This document shows, in pieces, positions 11,199 to 26,100 of a DNA stretch of 64,000 bases. Each line of letters opens with the position of its first letter. Positions within the stretch are counted from its first letter, which is position 1. The DNA lies in the NCBI GenBank assembly GCA_963402885.1, contig OY727100.1, positions 5,691,501-5,755,500 of the forward strand, given 5' to 3'. Both the position numbers and the translations under genes were made by a program. The notes under the pieces were generated by a model. It was given only the letters and a program-made list of their open reading frames with translations, searched no databases and was not told the origin of the DNA. Origin of the DNA: Antedon bifida. Lineage: Eukaryota; Echinodermata; Crinoidea; Comatulida; Antedonidae.

Positions 11199-14100
11199 TC
11201 AAATAATGCACCCACTGATCTTTTCCAAATTATGGTCAATTGCCTTGTACAAGAATTCAATCCATGACATATCACCTTCTGTGCATATATGGCTTGATTT
11301 TGTCCTATCTAGCAGATTTCTAGAAATCCCAGCCAAGTGATCAGTCTGAAAAAAAACAAAGAGTCATATAACGCATACCTTATTTCTAGCACATATTTTA
11401 CTCTTTTTTTAAAAGTTAATTTCCATTAAGAAGCATTTTTACGTTATTGGCAGTTAAGTGAACCTGAACTATGTGGAGAAAACAACAGGTTACATGAGTC
11501 GAATAGGCTTGCTTCTAAATATCTACATTGCAGTGTATTGATATCAAAATGGTAGAAGGGCATGGACAGGACCTATCAATCAGCAATCAACCAATTTATT
11601 GAGTACAAGTTTAAATTGAGTAACATCAAAGAATATAGTCTGTGGTTATGTAAAAAAAGACAATTTTTGGGTAAATTCTTGGAAATTGGGTTTAAACACA
11701 TCATAGATTCTCTTCATGTTGGATTTGATTTTGATTCCAGCTTCCTGCTCCCCATTGTCATTGGTCAATTTTTAACTTTTCTTGAACCAATTGGTCTGAA
11801 ATGTGAATGAATGTTTCTGATATTTTCGCATTGCCTCCTTTTTGTGGACGATATCAAGCTTTATTGCGTTGTCAACAACTTAGATGATTCGTGTTTACTG
11901 CAGCGGGACCTGGAAGAGTTATACAACTGGTCTTCTACCTGGAAAAGTGTCAGGTTCTTTCGTTGACTCTCAAAAAACAGTTACTGCCTTATGATTACAC
12001 GATGCAATAATTGAAAGGGTCAATGTTCAAAAGGATCTCGGAATACTTATTGACTCCAAGCTTAATTTTAACAAACATGTTGATTATATTGTTTCCAAGG
12101 GAAATAGAATGTTGGGTATGTTTTATTTTAGAGATATTGTAAAGATCTTGACAGTAAAACTAAGCTTCATCTTTATGTTTCCCTATACTGTATAGACCTA
12201 TTTTTATTATTCCTCTACTATTTATAATTCTATATCCGTCTCTCAATCAAACCGTATTGAGCGGCTTCACTCAAAATTTATTTATTTTATTTATTATCAC
12301 AATGCTGGTCTTCCTATTTCTCTGTCGCCGCTTCATAGAAGAATTTTTGATATGGTTTTGCTCTTTAAGTGTCTGAATTATCTTTTGATTGCCCTCTTCC
12401 ATCCGTATTTCTGCTTAAAATCCATAGACCAAATTTACGCAACACTGACTACTGTACTGTTCCTTACAGTCGAGTTAATGCTACCAAAAATGGTTTCATT
12501 CATAGATTTTCCTTTCAATATAATATGATTTCATGTAAAATAAAACAGATAAAACTATTGACATTTTCTATAACAATATTTCCATGTTCAAAATTAATTA
12601 ATTAATTACCACTCCGGTAAATTAATTAATGTTATCACTTAAATGGAAGACACAGACAAATTGGATGAGCAATTGTTGATGCTAGTTTTTAAATGTTTAA
12701 AAGATATTGCTTCTTCATATCTATCAACCAAGTTTCAATTTATGCACACCACTCATCATAAAAACACACGTAGTCAATCATCAAATACCCTAGTTACTCC
12801 AACATGGACAAAATTACCAATTAATAAATTTAAAAGTATTTAAGGTACGGTAAGTTTTTTTTTACATATTTATATATTTTACTTTAATTTTGTAGTTAAG
12901 TCACAAATCTGGACCTCATGGGAGACCAGTACTTATGTATTGAATGAGTTTTCCAGAATAAAGAAAGATATGAAATGAAATGAAACAAGTGAATACAGGG
13001 GCGTAGACTAGGGGTGCGAGGAGTGCACAACCAGCCTACGCCTTTGTAATAAAGTATTCAGTCTAGGAGCAATCCGCATAATGATCTGTTTCTAGGTATT
13101 AGGTGGAAAATTGAAGGGGTGGCCTTGCTTGAAGAAGCTAGTCTGTACAAAAAATAGTATGGCTAATTCACATATAAATCAATGTTCGAGACAAATCATG
13201 AATAAAACCTAATGTCGAAATGGTGTAGGATGTACAAATGTAAGGTAATGATACCACAGTTACATGGTACGAGAAGGTTAACTGGCAATTCTGATCACGG
13301 ACCACATTATATCCACAAAATATTATATGCATTACTATATATTGAGTTTGATGTTTTGCGATCTATTCAATAATTAGTTGCCACCAAAGGTCATTTATCT
13401 GCTATTACAACACTTCTTCAGAGCTAGTATGCCATGCTAAAAATTGTGAAAATGTGCAAGAGTTTGCTACTAAAGACTTAAGGCACTAGACAGTTCCATT
13501 ACTCCATGGGAGTAAAGGCTGCAACATGACATAATAAGGAGGTCATGACAAATCTATATTATAAGTGAGAGAGTTTGTACGTTTGTTTGTTCGTTACACA
13601 AATGTTTGTTATTGCACGCATAGTATACATATGGGGTATCAATTGTATCGGAAAGGTTCTAAACTATATTTGAACATTATCCACCTTCTTGGATTCAATG
13701 GTATCAAAATACCCACTTTTCCCCACTTTCGACATTGGTTCGTTATACAAATTTCAGTTTCTGAAACATATGGGATATATTAATTTGAATTATCTTTGGG
13801 AATCGGTTGGGAGTTTGGGGTGGGGTCTATCAACATGACTAAAAATGTATTGAAAATATTTTAAACTACATTTGAAAACTGCCACAGGGGGGGGGGGGGG
13901 GGAGGGAGTATGGGTTGGGAGTGATGGCTGATACAAAAGCCTTTAATGAAATTAGTATTATTGTTGTTATGTGACATTTTATAAAGTCTTTCTAATAAAG
14001 TCTTCTTTAGTCTATATACATCCGCTCATGTGAGAGCAGGCATTCATCTGTTAACACTTTGACTGCCAAACACAAGAATCTTCGTGTTTGTAAACACAAC

Positions 14101-17100
14101 GCTTGACTGCCAAACAAGAAGATCTTCGTGTTTTTTTACGAAATCCGGTAGATAGGTTAATTATTGGTATATACTATAAATATGGACACTATATTCGGTC
14201 TGGACCGTCAATATTCGACAACGAAATAACAAACACCGCGCATCACAGTAGCGCGTAGAGCGATGGCTTGGCGCATTGTGTATCGGTCGCGCGCTAGCTA
14301 TGCCGCCGAAGCATTTACAAAGGTTTTCGTGGATTGACATGTTTGTTTGTTATCTGAATAAAAAATAATGGAGTCATTTTCAATATGAAGTCTTTCATTT
14401 TATTATTGTATGTATACCCTAATTGTTTTGTTGTTTTACTGAAAGTGACCGAGTTTCACGCAACAAACTTGTTTAGAAATGGTATGGATATTATCATCAG
14501 TTTACTAGCTAGGCTAGTAGTACTAGGCTAGCCTAGGCCTAGTCGTAAAACGGTTCCGGACCAACTTTAGGCCTGGTTAACTAGGCCTGGTGTCTTTACT
14601 ATGTGGATTTTAGCGAAACATTGATGTAAGATTTATGATTTATAAAATGTAATACATTTTTCGATAGTGATAACTTGTTTTTATAGACCTATCGGTGCCG
14701 TATAAGTAACTTTTTTGTTGTTTGTTGATCTCACCGGGCGATATTTTCATATTGTGATGTCTTGCACAACATCGTGAATATCTCGACTTTCTTGCGCGAA
14801 ACTTCGAAAAACTCAAAAAGTGGGTTACTTTCATTTTACTATTACGATTTACATATTGCGATTTGAAAATCGTTCTTGGTACCATTGTAGTAAAGCTAAA
14901 ATCTTTATGATTATTTTAGTCTAAATTACATATAAATCAGATCACATACATAGTTTCAATCAGCTTTAATAAAAACATTGAATTGGGCTAAAAATGCTGG
15001 CGGTGGCAGTTTCTAACTGCAAAAACCTCTGGCAGTCAAAGTGTTAAAAGTGTTGCAAATTTATAATGCAAATATCATGGATTGCTCATTTTTCCGATAT
15101 AAATATATTCTTTGGTAATATGAAGAATTTAAAAATTTAATGAACAAACTAGAAATGCTTCCATACCCTGATAGTAACAGTCTCATATTTCATTGGTGGA
15201 TATAAAGACTCGGCTAGTTCATCAACTGCAGGACTAACAGTAACACAAATATCTGCAATATCATCAAGCTGTGCCACATGATGCTCTTCCTCCCACTGCC
15301 CATTCTCTTTCAATGCTAATGTAACCTTCTTAAGGCATGTTCTAGTGACCTTTAGCAAGCCAATACATGATAGCAATACATCCTTATCTTTCTCAGACCA
15401 AGTATTTTCATTACTGTTGTCTAGTCCTAGGTCTTCAAATCCTTGCCAGTCATCACCTTGGCTATCAGACACCACAGCCTAAATGATACAAGCAATTTTT
15501 GTTAGCATAATGTAAAGAATTTAGTAAAACATTACAGTATTTACTATTCATAAGGGTTTTTCACACAGAACTGCGGCAATATCGCGGTAAGTAAGCTGAC
15601 GTTATGGCCGGTATAGACCCGTTCTCACAGAAGGTAATTTTACGTTTTCTGTGTGAAAGGCCATAGATTGAAAGGCGCAATATTCAAAGATTACTGTCTT
15701 CATAAAATAGAGGTCGCACTTTTTTAGAAAAAAAAAAGGCAGGCACCGTCGACGAAACATGTCATGCGTGCACATTATGCGTTTTCTGCTGTTGTGTTTC
15801 CGTCATTTAGTTTTATAGGTTTTTATATACGCTGCATAAAACTGTTTTTGCCACCACTCTGTGCTAATAATTGCCCTATCGTGATGGCCATTCTACAAAA
15901 ACAAAATCTATTAGGCCTACAAATAGACGCAAATTTAATTATTTATGAGCCGGCACGAGACTAGAGGCACGCGCACTGGAGGATGTTCCCTGCTATATAC
16001 TAGAACTATACTAACTAGGGCCTAGGCTTACGATACAGCATGTTAAATAATCTTTGGACCAACATTACTTTATTAATATTATTGGCCTATTTCTTCCATT
16101 GTATTATTGACACACTAACCTAAACAAATATATATTGATATATAGTAATCTAATAATTTAATACTAATAGGCCTAAAATAATTTTCACAGTCTTTCTCAA
16201 GGAAAATGTTTCGAATTTAAACTTGGTTTGTTGTAATGCTTCGCTGCGCAAGCAGGCGTTATATCATGGACTCTTTCACACAGATCAGGCTTACAACCGT
16301 GACGATAATATTACCGCAATTTTACTAGGTCCAGAGTTAGTCTAACGGAAGCCGGCATTAAGGTGTTTTTACCCTTTCATACATAGGCCGGCATTCATGA
16401 ATTACCGCAACATTACCGTCTTACAGCTCTGTGTGAAAGGGGCTATAGAAATAAGTTTTAAATACTGTTTTATCATCAACAAACAAAAATGCTCACAAAT
16501 ATTTTCTATACACATTTACTTCCTTCATAAACATGTGTTAAATAGAATGTCACCATTTATGTGAATTATGTTCATCCAACCAAGGCAATCAAACAACAGG
16601 ACACCACACTTTCCTAGATCAAACGGAAAAATGTGGCACCCAATACGATTTTTCCCCCGCCCCTAAACTTTTGATTGATTTGCCATTGGCCAATTAGCTT
16701 CCATAAAAATTCATTTATAGGATCCACGATTTTTTCATGTGACTGTATATATTTGTATTTATATTATTTTATAATATATACCTCTTCTAATTCCAACACT
16801 GCATCTTTCACTAAATCTTTCACTTGGGTTATTTTAATGAGGACAGCTGTTTTGTTGTTTTTAGGAAGACTATCAAATAGATCACATACTTCCCAAACAC
16901 TACCAGTTGACTGAAGCTGACTTTGTGATCTGTATACAAAAATAATAGAAATTATCAAAACAAGTGAATAAAGAAGGCTAACAACCAACAAATAATATTA
17001 TGTTTGCTGTTACTTAATATTACTTTTCAGTTACTGCTACAGTCCCTATTCAAGTATAGTTGTGGCCACCTTTAATTATGATAAAATACTCATTGTCGGC

Positions 17101-20100
17101 AATGTTAATTAATGCATTATTGTTGGTAACAATGATTTTGTTATAGTCTTACAAAAGCCATGGTATTTGAACAGGCTTAATTTTTAACAAATGTCTTTAG
17201 AGGTTACTACCTATCAACTGCTTTACAATTTCATATTTAATATGAAAGTGAGTGAGGCATCACGTCAAAATGTTTAAAAACGATGATTCTGCGTGAAACG
17301 CGGTCTCATGTTGGTCCAGAATTCTCTGTCGTTTAACGCGTTGAGCATCTGAAACCAGCTCATTAATTTTACTCATTGAATATTCAAAAGCTTAGTACCG
17401 CCTACTATTATGTCGGTTAAAGACGCGATTAACGCAAACATCGCGATTCAATACTATTCTGAAATCGTTTTCACATTGAACACAACGGACACTAAGTATT
17501 TGGGTCACTTTCCCTCCTCATCATGAGAAGTAGTTAGTATGCAATGATCAAACATCTAATGTAGCCAGAACAATATTATTAGGAAAATTTTGGTTAATTT
17601 TCCGATTGAAGTCCGTGGAGTCCTGAATGTAAATTGTATGACAGGATATCAGTCACATATGGTCTAAGTAAATCATCCACTTATTCAGAAATTCTCTCTG
17701 TAGCAGTGCCATTGCTCGAAATGATGGGTCTACCAGGATATCCTGCTTTGTGGATTTAGGTAGAAAGTTAAATCCGCCTGGAACTTGATTGACCTGTGCC
17801 AAATGAGGTCCAATATTTGGATCAATGGACATTTCTTGACCATCAAAGAAACAGATTTTACTACATTATCGGCAATTCCCAGTCCATTGCAAGTTTACGA
17901 TAACGAAGAGGATTGTTTAGTTGTCTTAGGGATCCCTCTTCATATAATTTGATGTTCATAGCGACAATAGCAAAGTCTTTATCAGCGAGTTTAATGATAA
18001 TATCATTACGTTATATTTTATTGTTACTTGTTTTTGATGTATTGTACGTATCGTATCGAACCTGTAAATGGCGGTAATTATCGCTGTTGGTTTTGAATGA
18101 ATAATATTTTTAAAAAATAAAATAATTGGACATAACAAGTTCTTTCCGTAGTGGAATGTATATATGTTTGAAAACGAGAACATTAAATACGAAATTAAAT
18201 GGAAGAAAGTGAACCATTCTAATACAGTATTATTATTAAACAATGCAACCTATGTCAACAAGACAAATATTATAATAGTGTATGTAAAGCTTGGTTCCCA
18301 CTAGAACGTAACGCAAGGACGTAAACGCAACGCAAGCGTTTTAACCAATGACAAGCGAAGTTATAGACAGTTAGCAATCACAAGCGAATAAGCCATCGCT
18401 TGTGATTGGTCAATTCACTTGCGTTGCGTTACGTCCTTGCGTTGCGTCGCTAGTGGGAACCACGCTTAAGTCTGGAATTTGTTCACTTTTACCAAAAATA
18501 CGACTTCTGTGTAGAATAGAATACAGTTTCTATTAAAATACCACACAGAAAATAGATACAATAGACTAGCCAAATGAACAATGATGTGGATCGGCACTGA
18601 TGTGGATGCTTGCATAACTTAACTACATAAACAATCTCTTCCTGTGAATTGTACTTCATATGAATTCTTTACTCAGTCTAGCACCTACAGTGTGCAAATA
18701 AAATGTTGCAATTTTAACTTGGGTAATTTATTATCATGATCAATAACTTGAACTGTACTTAAATACTATGTAACTTATTATTACTTATGCAAATGCTAAA
18801 GTTTAAACACTTATGATTCATTTATTTAATAATTTATACTATTGTTTTTTTTATTTATTTACTTTTTAAATTTTTTATTTTACTTATGTCTTTTTACTTT
18901 TTATTTTATATTCTTATGTATATCTTACTCGTCATACCCGATTATGTTTATGTATCTTTTCTGGTGGTTAAGCCTTAAGGTTAGTATTGTTAATTATGCA
19001 TTACGGGGAGTAGTTAAAATACTGATTTAAAAGTGAGGTTGTAATGTATTATGATTGAAAAACCTTCAAGACTAACTAAAGGCTAATGAATAATAATAAT
19101 AATCAGTGGCATTTACCTCATTTTTATTGCCTTTTGTTTTATCATAAACATAAACATACCTACCATGTAGGAGGGATTAAATTCTAACCATCCAATATTA
19201 TTAAGGACTGTATACAATAAAAAAGCATTTTTTGTTTAGTAGTTTGGTATAAATGGCGGCAGGAATGAGTGGTGGCCGGGGAATCGGAGTGATTGGCTAC
19301 TGCGACAGCCAAGCTCTTGGGGCCTAGCTTTTGGTCGGAGGTCTGAGCTGGCTTAGCTGAGCTGTATAATTAAACAATACTTTAAAGGACAACGTGACCG
19401 AGGACCATATTTTAACAAGTATTAGGGATGTGCATATGATTTCAGAACCATCGCGTTGCCGTAAATTGCTGTGACGTCACAGGTGCATCGCAAAATTTAC
19501 GTCATGAGTTTTCACTGCTGTTGTTTATTAATGTCAATGGGATCAGAACGCACACAAATCAAGGATAGGTCTAGGCCTAACAAGAACATACTAACATTGT
19601 TCAAACCGGTCGATCGACAGCGTAACCAGCTTACTTTTATTACATTTTTATTTTTTTTTAAATGAATAAAACGTATGTAACGAAGAAAACGAGTTATTAT
19701 CGTTATGGTTAATCGCGTTTATGCAAATATTCAGTCAAACATGCACTGGGAGGCGGAGCTATATATGAGCTGTGCATATTTATGTTTTTCACATCGTTTC
19801 ACAATTGAAAGTCACGGTCAAGTTTAGAGAGCAATAGAATATGCGTTTAACACATAGTCATCGTTTTTAAACATTTTGAAATGACGCCTTAGTTGATAGG
19901 TAGTAGCTTTTAAAGACTTCTGGAAATTCCTGAAAGAGAATAATAATATTCTCCTTCATGAATTTTCAGGGTGTTATGAATACAACTCTAACATTTTTTA
20001 TACAATTTAATAAACTAATATTACATTATTATTAATACTAATTACTTTCAATTTACTTTAAAGTACATTATAAGGTCATAGGTCTATAAAATCTACACCA

Positions 20101-23100
20101 AAATTATTTACAAAGTGTAATTGTAACCCAAAATATTATTTTAATATTTGGTTTTTAACTCTTGTTGTTAAACCAAAAAAAATGGCCACTGTACTTGGAT
20201 ATGGCATCTAGGTATGAATTAAAATTATTATTAGTTATAGTTGTAAGCTTCTATTAAAATCCTGAAAGTTTGTCAAAATGTACAATTTTAGCAATTGTGT
20301 ACATTTATAGTTTTAGCATCTGAGTACCGTGCCATTTTTCCACAAAAGGAGTAAAAATCATTATGTGCTAGGTTTTTCCAGTCTATTTGGCTGCTGTTTG
20401 AAAAGCCTAAAAGGAGATTTGTTCAAACCTTGACTATGGGCTTTGTCTTTTTTTCTATCATTCACTTGATTCATAATGGATTTAATTTTGTTTTCTTTAG
20501 TCAGAGGTAATCGACATATTCAGTTTGGTATACTTACGATTGATATTGGTTAGTTTTAATCTTAGAAACTAATAATTTTACAGCTTCTACAATATTAACA
20601 ACAGCCTGTTTAGTAGACTTTCTAAGAACAATTCCTGAAAAAAAGAGATTTTTTTAAAGTGTCAATATAATAGATGTGTATGGTTTGTTTTCTAGCGAAA
20701 GCAAGCACCATATTTTTATAAAATTTATAAAATCCAAGCATTCCAAATCCAGATACAAAATAAAAAATTATGTCAATTTATACTTTAACTACTTAGCGTA
20801 GACAATTGATAAAGTTGAGATTAAATAAAGTAAAATAAACCACTACTTTAAATTTTATAGTGTAAAGTAATTATAGGATTAATAAATATTCAATCACAGT
20901 TTCTACCTCTATTCTTTGGTAATCCATAGAAAACTGATATGAGTGCAACAGCATTCATTTCTAGGGAATTTAGCATTGATTGGCATTCTTCTACAGTTGG
21001 AACAGGCGGCTTTGAAAAAAGTACAGATAACTTGGTTGCTTCCTTGGATATTGATTTAAATACTTGGCCTAAAACAAAAAAAAAATCATTCTTAAATTTG
21101 TTAGCTATGTTTACATTCATTTCTGTATTGCAGGTAATTATGACATGATCTGGAAAATGTACTGTATCTAAATAATTTCAAAATTCATAATTTTCCTTTC
21201 AACATCATGACATTTTTCACCCTAAACTTTTCCCAATATTTCTTTTTTATTTGTCTCCCTAGACACGTCCCCAATGACATCATTCCCCAGACCATTGCTC
21301 CACTAGGACCAGTATCATTATTCAAACAAATTTACATATATTTTGAAGAGTACAGTATTTACAAAACTCAAAGATTAATAGTGTATTTTGTTTCTTAGTC
21401 TTATAAGATTTGAGAGATCAAATTAAACTAAACTTTTTTTTCAATTCAAATTTATTTCTTTCATTTAAAATTAAAATTAATACATTAAACATTCTAAGAT
21501 TTTCTTTTTGAGAATTATAATAAATCATGATTGGATCAAAAAATTATATTAAAATTTAAAAATTTCTAAATTAATATTGATTGTTGAAGATTAATTTACT
21601 ATACTGTAATGACTTTAAATAAAACATAGAAAAAAATACATAGATTTGAAAAATTACACCATCCAAAGAAATGAATTTGAGTTATGATATTAAATTAAAT
21701 TATACATTGTGTATGTGTAGTCTATAGTATATTACTATTAGTTTATCATATATTAATAATATAATTTATGTTGCACCATACATTTAATGCAAACTAGATG
21801 TGAACTACTTTGCGATTTTACATTTTCAACTATTTCGCGACCTTTTATTTTTGCGATTTGAGTTTCTTGTGTAATTTGTTGAACCAAATTGGCGAATGTA
21901 TTTGCAATGAACGTCAAACAACAATTGAATAGCGTCAGTAAAATTAAAGAATATGTGGAATTAGGGATGTACATAAATAAACGTTTTGGGTACACAATGT
22001 GTTTAATAGGATCTTGGATAGTGAACACCACCATCATTAATGTACTCTACCAAATTATTGTTTGTTTCTACAACAACAACAAACGGACGCGACACCGGCT
22101 GGATGAATCTCATGGTGATGGTATTTTTGCCGTTTACTACCGGACCACTTTATAATTACTTTATGGACACATTACAAGTTATTATATGATTTAATTTCAT
22201 AAAAAAAGAAAAAAAAAAGCAATGTTATAAGCTTTTTTATTCAAATTCGAACATTATTTTGGCTATCAATCCTCCCACACTTCTTGATCGCTGTAGAAGA
22301 ATTTCATCATTGTTTTAAGCGAGGCGCAGGCCGAGAAGCATTTTCGGTGAGTTACAATTTATTTAATTTTAATGTGTTAATTACATCTGAACAAATAATA
22401 TAAATAATCAGGGATTGTGAATGTTTCAAAGAATACAAAATTAGCTGTTTAGCATTAATATTTTTTATTCCTTTTTTCCATATAAGCCTGACTAGGCTAG
22501 GTAAACAACATCGTTGAGAATTTTGTGGGCCTTTTATTTTCGCGATCGTTGTTCAATCACGAAAGTTGCGACATTTTGCAAAGAATTACATTTTAAACAA
22601 GAAAGCTACTCCGAGAGTGCATACTGTACCTCGGCCTACTGTAAAATTCTCCTACTGCTACATAAGATTTCTCCGGGGCGGTAATATATTTTATATGTGT
22701 CTTAATGCTGTGTGTGATTTAGGCTAATTTCACTACAAGCATGTGTATGCGAATTTCAACTAAAACAATAGTATCAGTTGACTAACAATAGCACAGCAAC
22801 GCCAAAAACAAACGGGTGAATTTTAAAACAAATAGTTTTTAAAACTACTCGTATAAAAAAACCTGTAAATTAAATCAAATTATGTTTAAAATTATAACTC
22901 TTGCCTCTTGTACAAAAATTAAGTTTTTTGGACAAGTAGTTCTCAAGAAAATCCAATTTCTGTTTACTTGTTACTCTAAGACTGCTCGCCGGCTTTTGAA
23001 AAATTCTGTCCCTATCACTAGCAGGTCTGAAAATTATACAAAAAAGTTGTCCAGCTTAAGCTTAAAACTTTTAGTTTTGGTTCCACCAAAGGTTAATTTT

Positions 23101-26100
23101 AATAATAAGAAAAATGAACTTTATATTGGTGGTGAAATTCTGAAACCATCAGATACTGTTAAGAATCTACTTATTTCCCAAGTAGTTTTAATATCTGAGA
23201 CTCCTATATTTTTATATATTTATATATTTCCTATATGTCATTTAATTAATTGAGATCTCTATTTTTATATAAAAAAAATATGTTAAGCGCTTTGGACTCT
23301 TTCAACTTGGAAAAGCGCAATATAAGCATGGCATCACAAAATCGGCATAGTGTCGGAACTAATAATTTTTTAAATTTTTTTATATTCATAATCTATATTT
23401 AATAAGCTTTAAAATGAGCCGTTGTTTATTAAAATTGGTTTATTATAAGAGTTATTAATGAAAACATACAAGTCGCCTTCTAGCTCAGGAAATCTTCATT
23501 TTGAGAAAATCAACAATGAAGTAGCGACGCCGATTAGCTGGGCCTGGCCTAGCCCGCCAATCAACGCGACAAGACTCTCTGTCAAAACTCGCTATTCTCT
23601 TTTCAATAACGGCAAGCTAGTCAAAAATATATCATGTGGTACATAATAATTAATATTTTTTGTTATTTTAAAAAAAATATATGGATAAAAATAAATACCT
23701 AAATATTCACAAAATGTTGAAACGTTCATTTGAGAAACTATGGTGGAAGCCATGCTGTTTCATCGTAAACAAAAGCGTCAGCCAATCAGAGAGCGTAATT
23801 TATCTCTATAGATTTTTAAAAATCACTTAGGTTGTTTAAAAATTATGGTAGCTGATATATTTTCGAACAAATAGGTACCAAACGACGTGATTCGGGTTAG
23901 CGGTTTGTTTACAAAAGCGCCGTAAAGAAAGTTCATTTTTGAGTGAACAAAAATACAATTTCCTAATGATTTTCAATGGAAACGACTTAAATAATTGTAA
24001 AATACACATACTTGTGATATTTTTTCATGAACAAGAGTTTGATATGTTAAAGATAAGTGTTTATGGTATCGTTTTTTTTATTGAAATTTTAAAATGGATA
24101 GGTTAGGCCGTTTTTCACATTCTGAACTTCAAGGCTAAATATCTCAAAAGTTTGGGTTGCGCTTTTGTGATGCCAGGCCTCAATTATTATTATTATTTAC
24201 CTCCGCCAAGGAGGTATATGTAATTTAGCTCCGCCAAGGAGGTATATGTAATCGGTAGCGTGTGTTTGTTGTTAGCAGTGGGAAAGCCACTACGCGTTTT
24301 GACCGTTAAATCGTGTAAAAAAATAAGTGCTGCTTTATTTTAAGCTCTCATGAATATTTAAGAACCGCCCAACATTTCCTATTATGGTAAAAACATTTCC
24401 TAATAAGTATAATTGGATAATCAAAGAAACCTAAGCTAATACAATACATTCGGCGACTGAAGTCGGGACTCGGGAAATGTGGTACGATTTGACTACTGTT
24501 TTGTTGTCCATTTTGTTTGATTGATTGATTTTATTTGATATTCATACATAAAAGTTAAAATATACAATGTATAAAAAGAATACCTGGATAACCCATTAAG
24601 TCGACAAAAAAGTAAACTTATTTCCAATGGGGTCCAATCCGTAATGACTGAAAAGTGAGTGGTTGGGCCTAGTACAATTATCGTTAAGTATGACTCAGTA
24701 AAAATGAAAAAACAAGAAAATACATACAAGACAAGAAAACATCAAAAAAACAATATTAAAAATAGCTTAATTAAACTGAAATACCAAGCTGTTCATTATT
24801 AAAATATTCTTTAAGTTTTATTTTGAAGGTTGCATTATTTTGTATTGATTTGAGTGAATTGGGGAGCCTGTTCCAGTCACGGATACCTAAGAAATAAAAA
24901 GTCGTATCATTAACGCCAGTAGCCTTAGGAGTGACAAAATTAAATGTTGTACCCCTGGTGAAATGGTTGTGATGATCAGAAATTAACAAAAAGTTATCCT
25001 TAAGGAAAGAAGGCGTATTAAAGTTATAACGAATTTTGTGAACATAATTTAATCTTAAAAACTTATTTCTGAGGCTGACATTAAGAAACCCAAGATCGGA
25101 AAGCTCTTTGGCACCTATGTGAGACCTCGGACCAACATTTAAAATGAAACGTGCCATCTTGTTTTGGGCAGTTTGTAATTTATGTTTAAGATTCTTATTG
25201 ACACCGCCGTACCATGCCGAGGCAGAATAGTCAAATGTACATTGTATTAAAGCAGTGCTTAATAGTTTACGACATTTTTTATTCAAGCACGAACTTTGCC
25301 TATGTAAAAACTTCAACCTTGACTTAACTTTACTGATAACACTAGTTGCAATGATATCACATGATACATATTGGTCTAAATCAATACCCAAATATTTAAC
25401 TTGCTTAGTACTTTTGATTCTACGGCCCATTAATTCTACAGAAAACTCTTTTACTTTGTTAAGCTTCGCTCTGCTACCAAAGATAATACTTTCGGTTTTG
25501 CCAACATGTAAAGATAATTTGTTTTCAGTTAACCAGTCCTGGCACTTAGCTAGGACAGTACTTAATTTATGAGCGATTTTGGTGGCATCGTGATGAGAAT
25601 ACAGAATCGTAGAATCATCAGCATAAAGCAATAATTGAACATCAGAATCAATACAAGAAGCAATATCATTTAAATAACATAGAAAAAGAATAGGGCCCAA
25701 GATGCTACCTTGCGGTACACCATGAGTAACTATAAGAGGTTCAGAGCAGGTACCATTCACACTGACAACTTGTGTGCGGTTAGCGAGATAAGATTGAAAC
25801 CAGTCAGTACACTTAAAACCCATGCATTTTAGCTTGTTAATTAAAATCACATGATCGACGGTATCGAAAGCTTTTTGTAAGTCAATTAGAACCATTCCAG
25901 TAAGAGGGCCTTTGGACTTATTGTTTTTTAAACCGTCGATGAGATTTATGAGGTTGCTTTCAGTTGAATGGGCCTGCCGAAAACCGGATTGATAGGCATA
26001 AAGTATATTATTTTTGGAAAGATACCTTTCAACTTGTATAGCTACAGATTTTTCAAGAATCTTAGATACCGTAGGCAGAATACTAATCGGCCGATAATTC

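Noticed and set aside
13556-13980. Helitron
   Set aside because: Only a suggestive 5' word; no 3' hairpin with CTRR end was found.
19472-19479. TGACGTCA, a CRE-like site
   Set aside because: A single site deep in an intron with no linked promoter; chance is enough.
21753-22037. 94-codon minus-strand frame in intron 1
   Set aside because: It has hydrophobic stretches but does not align with CCNDBP1 and no LINE motif is seen.
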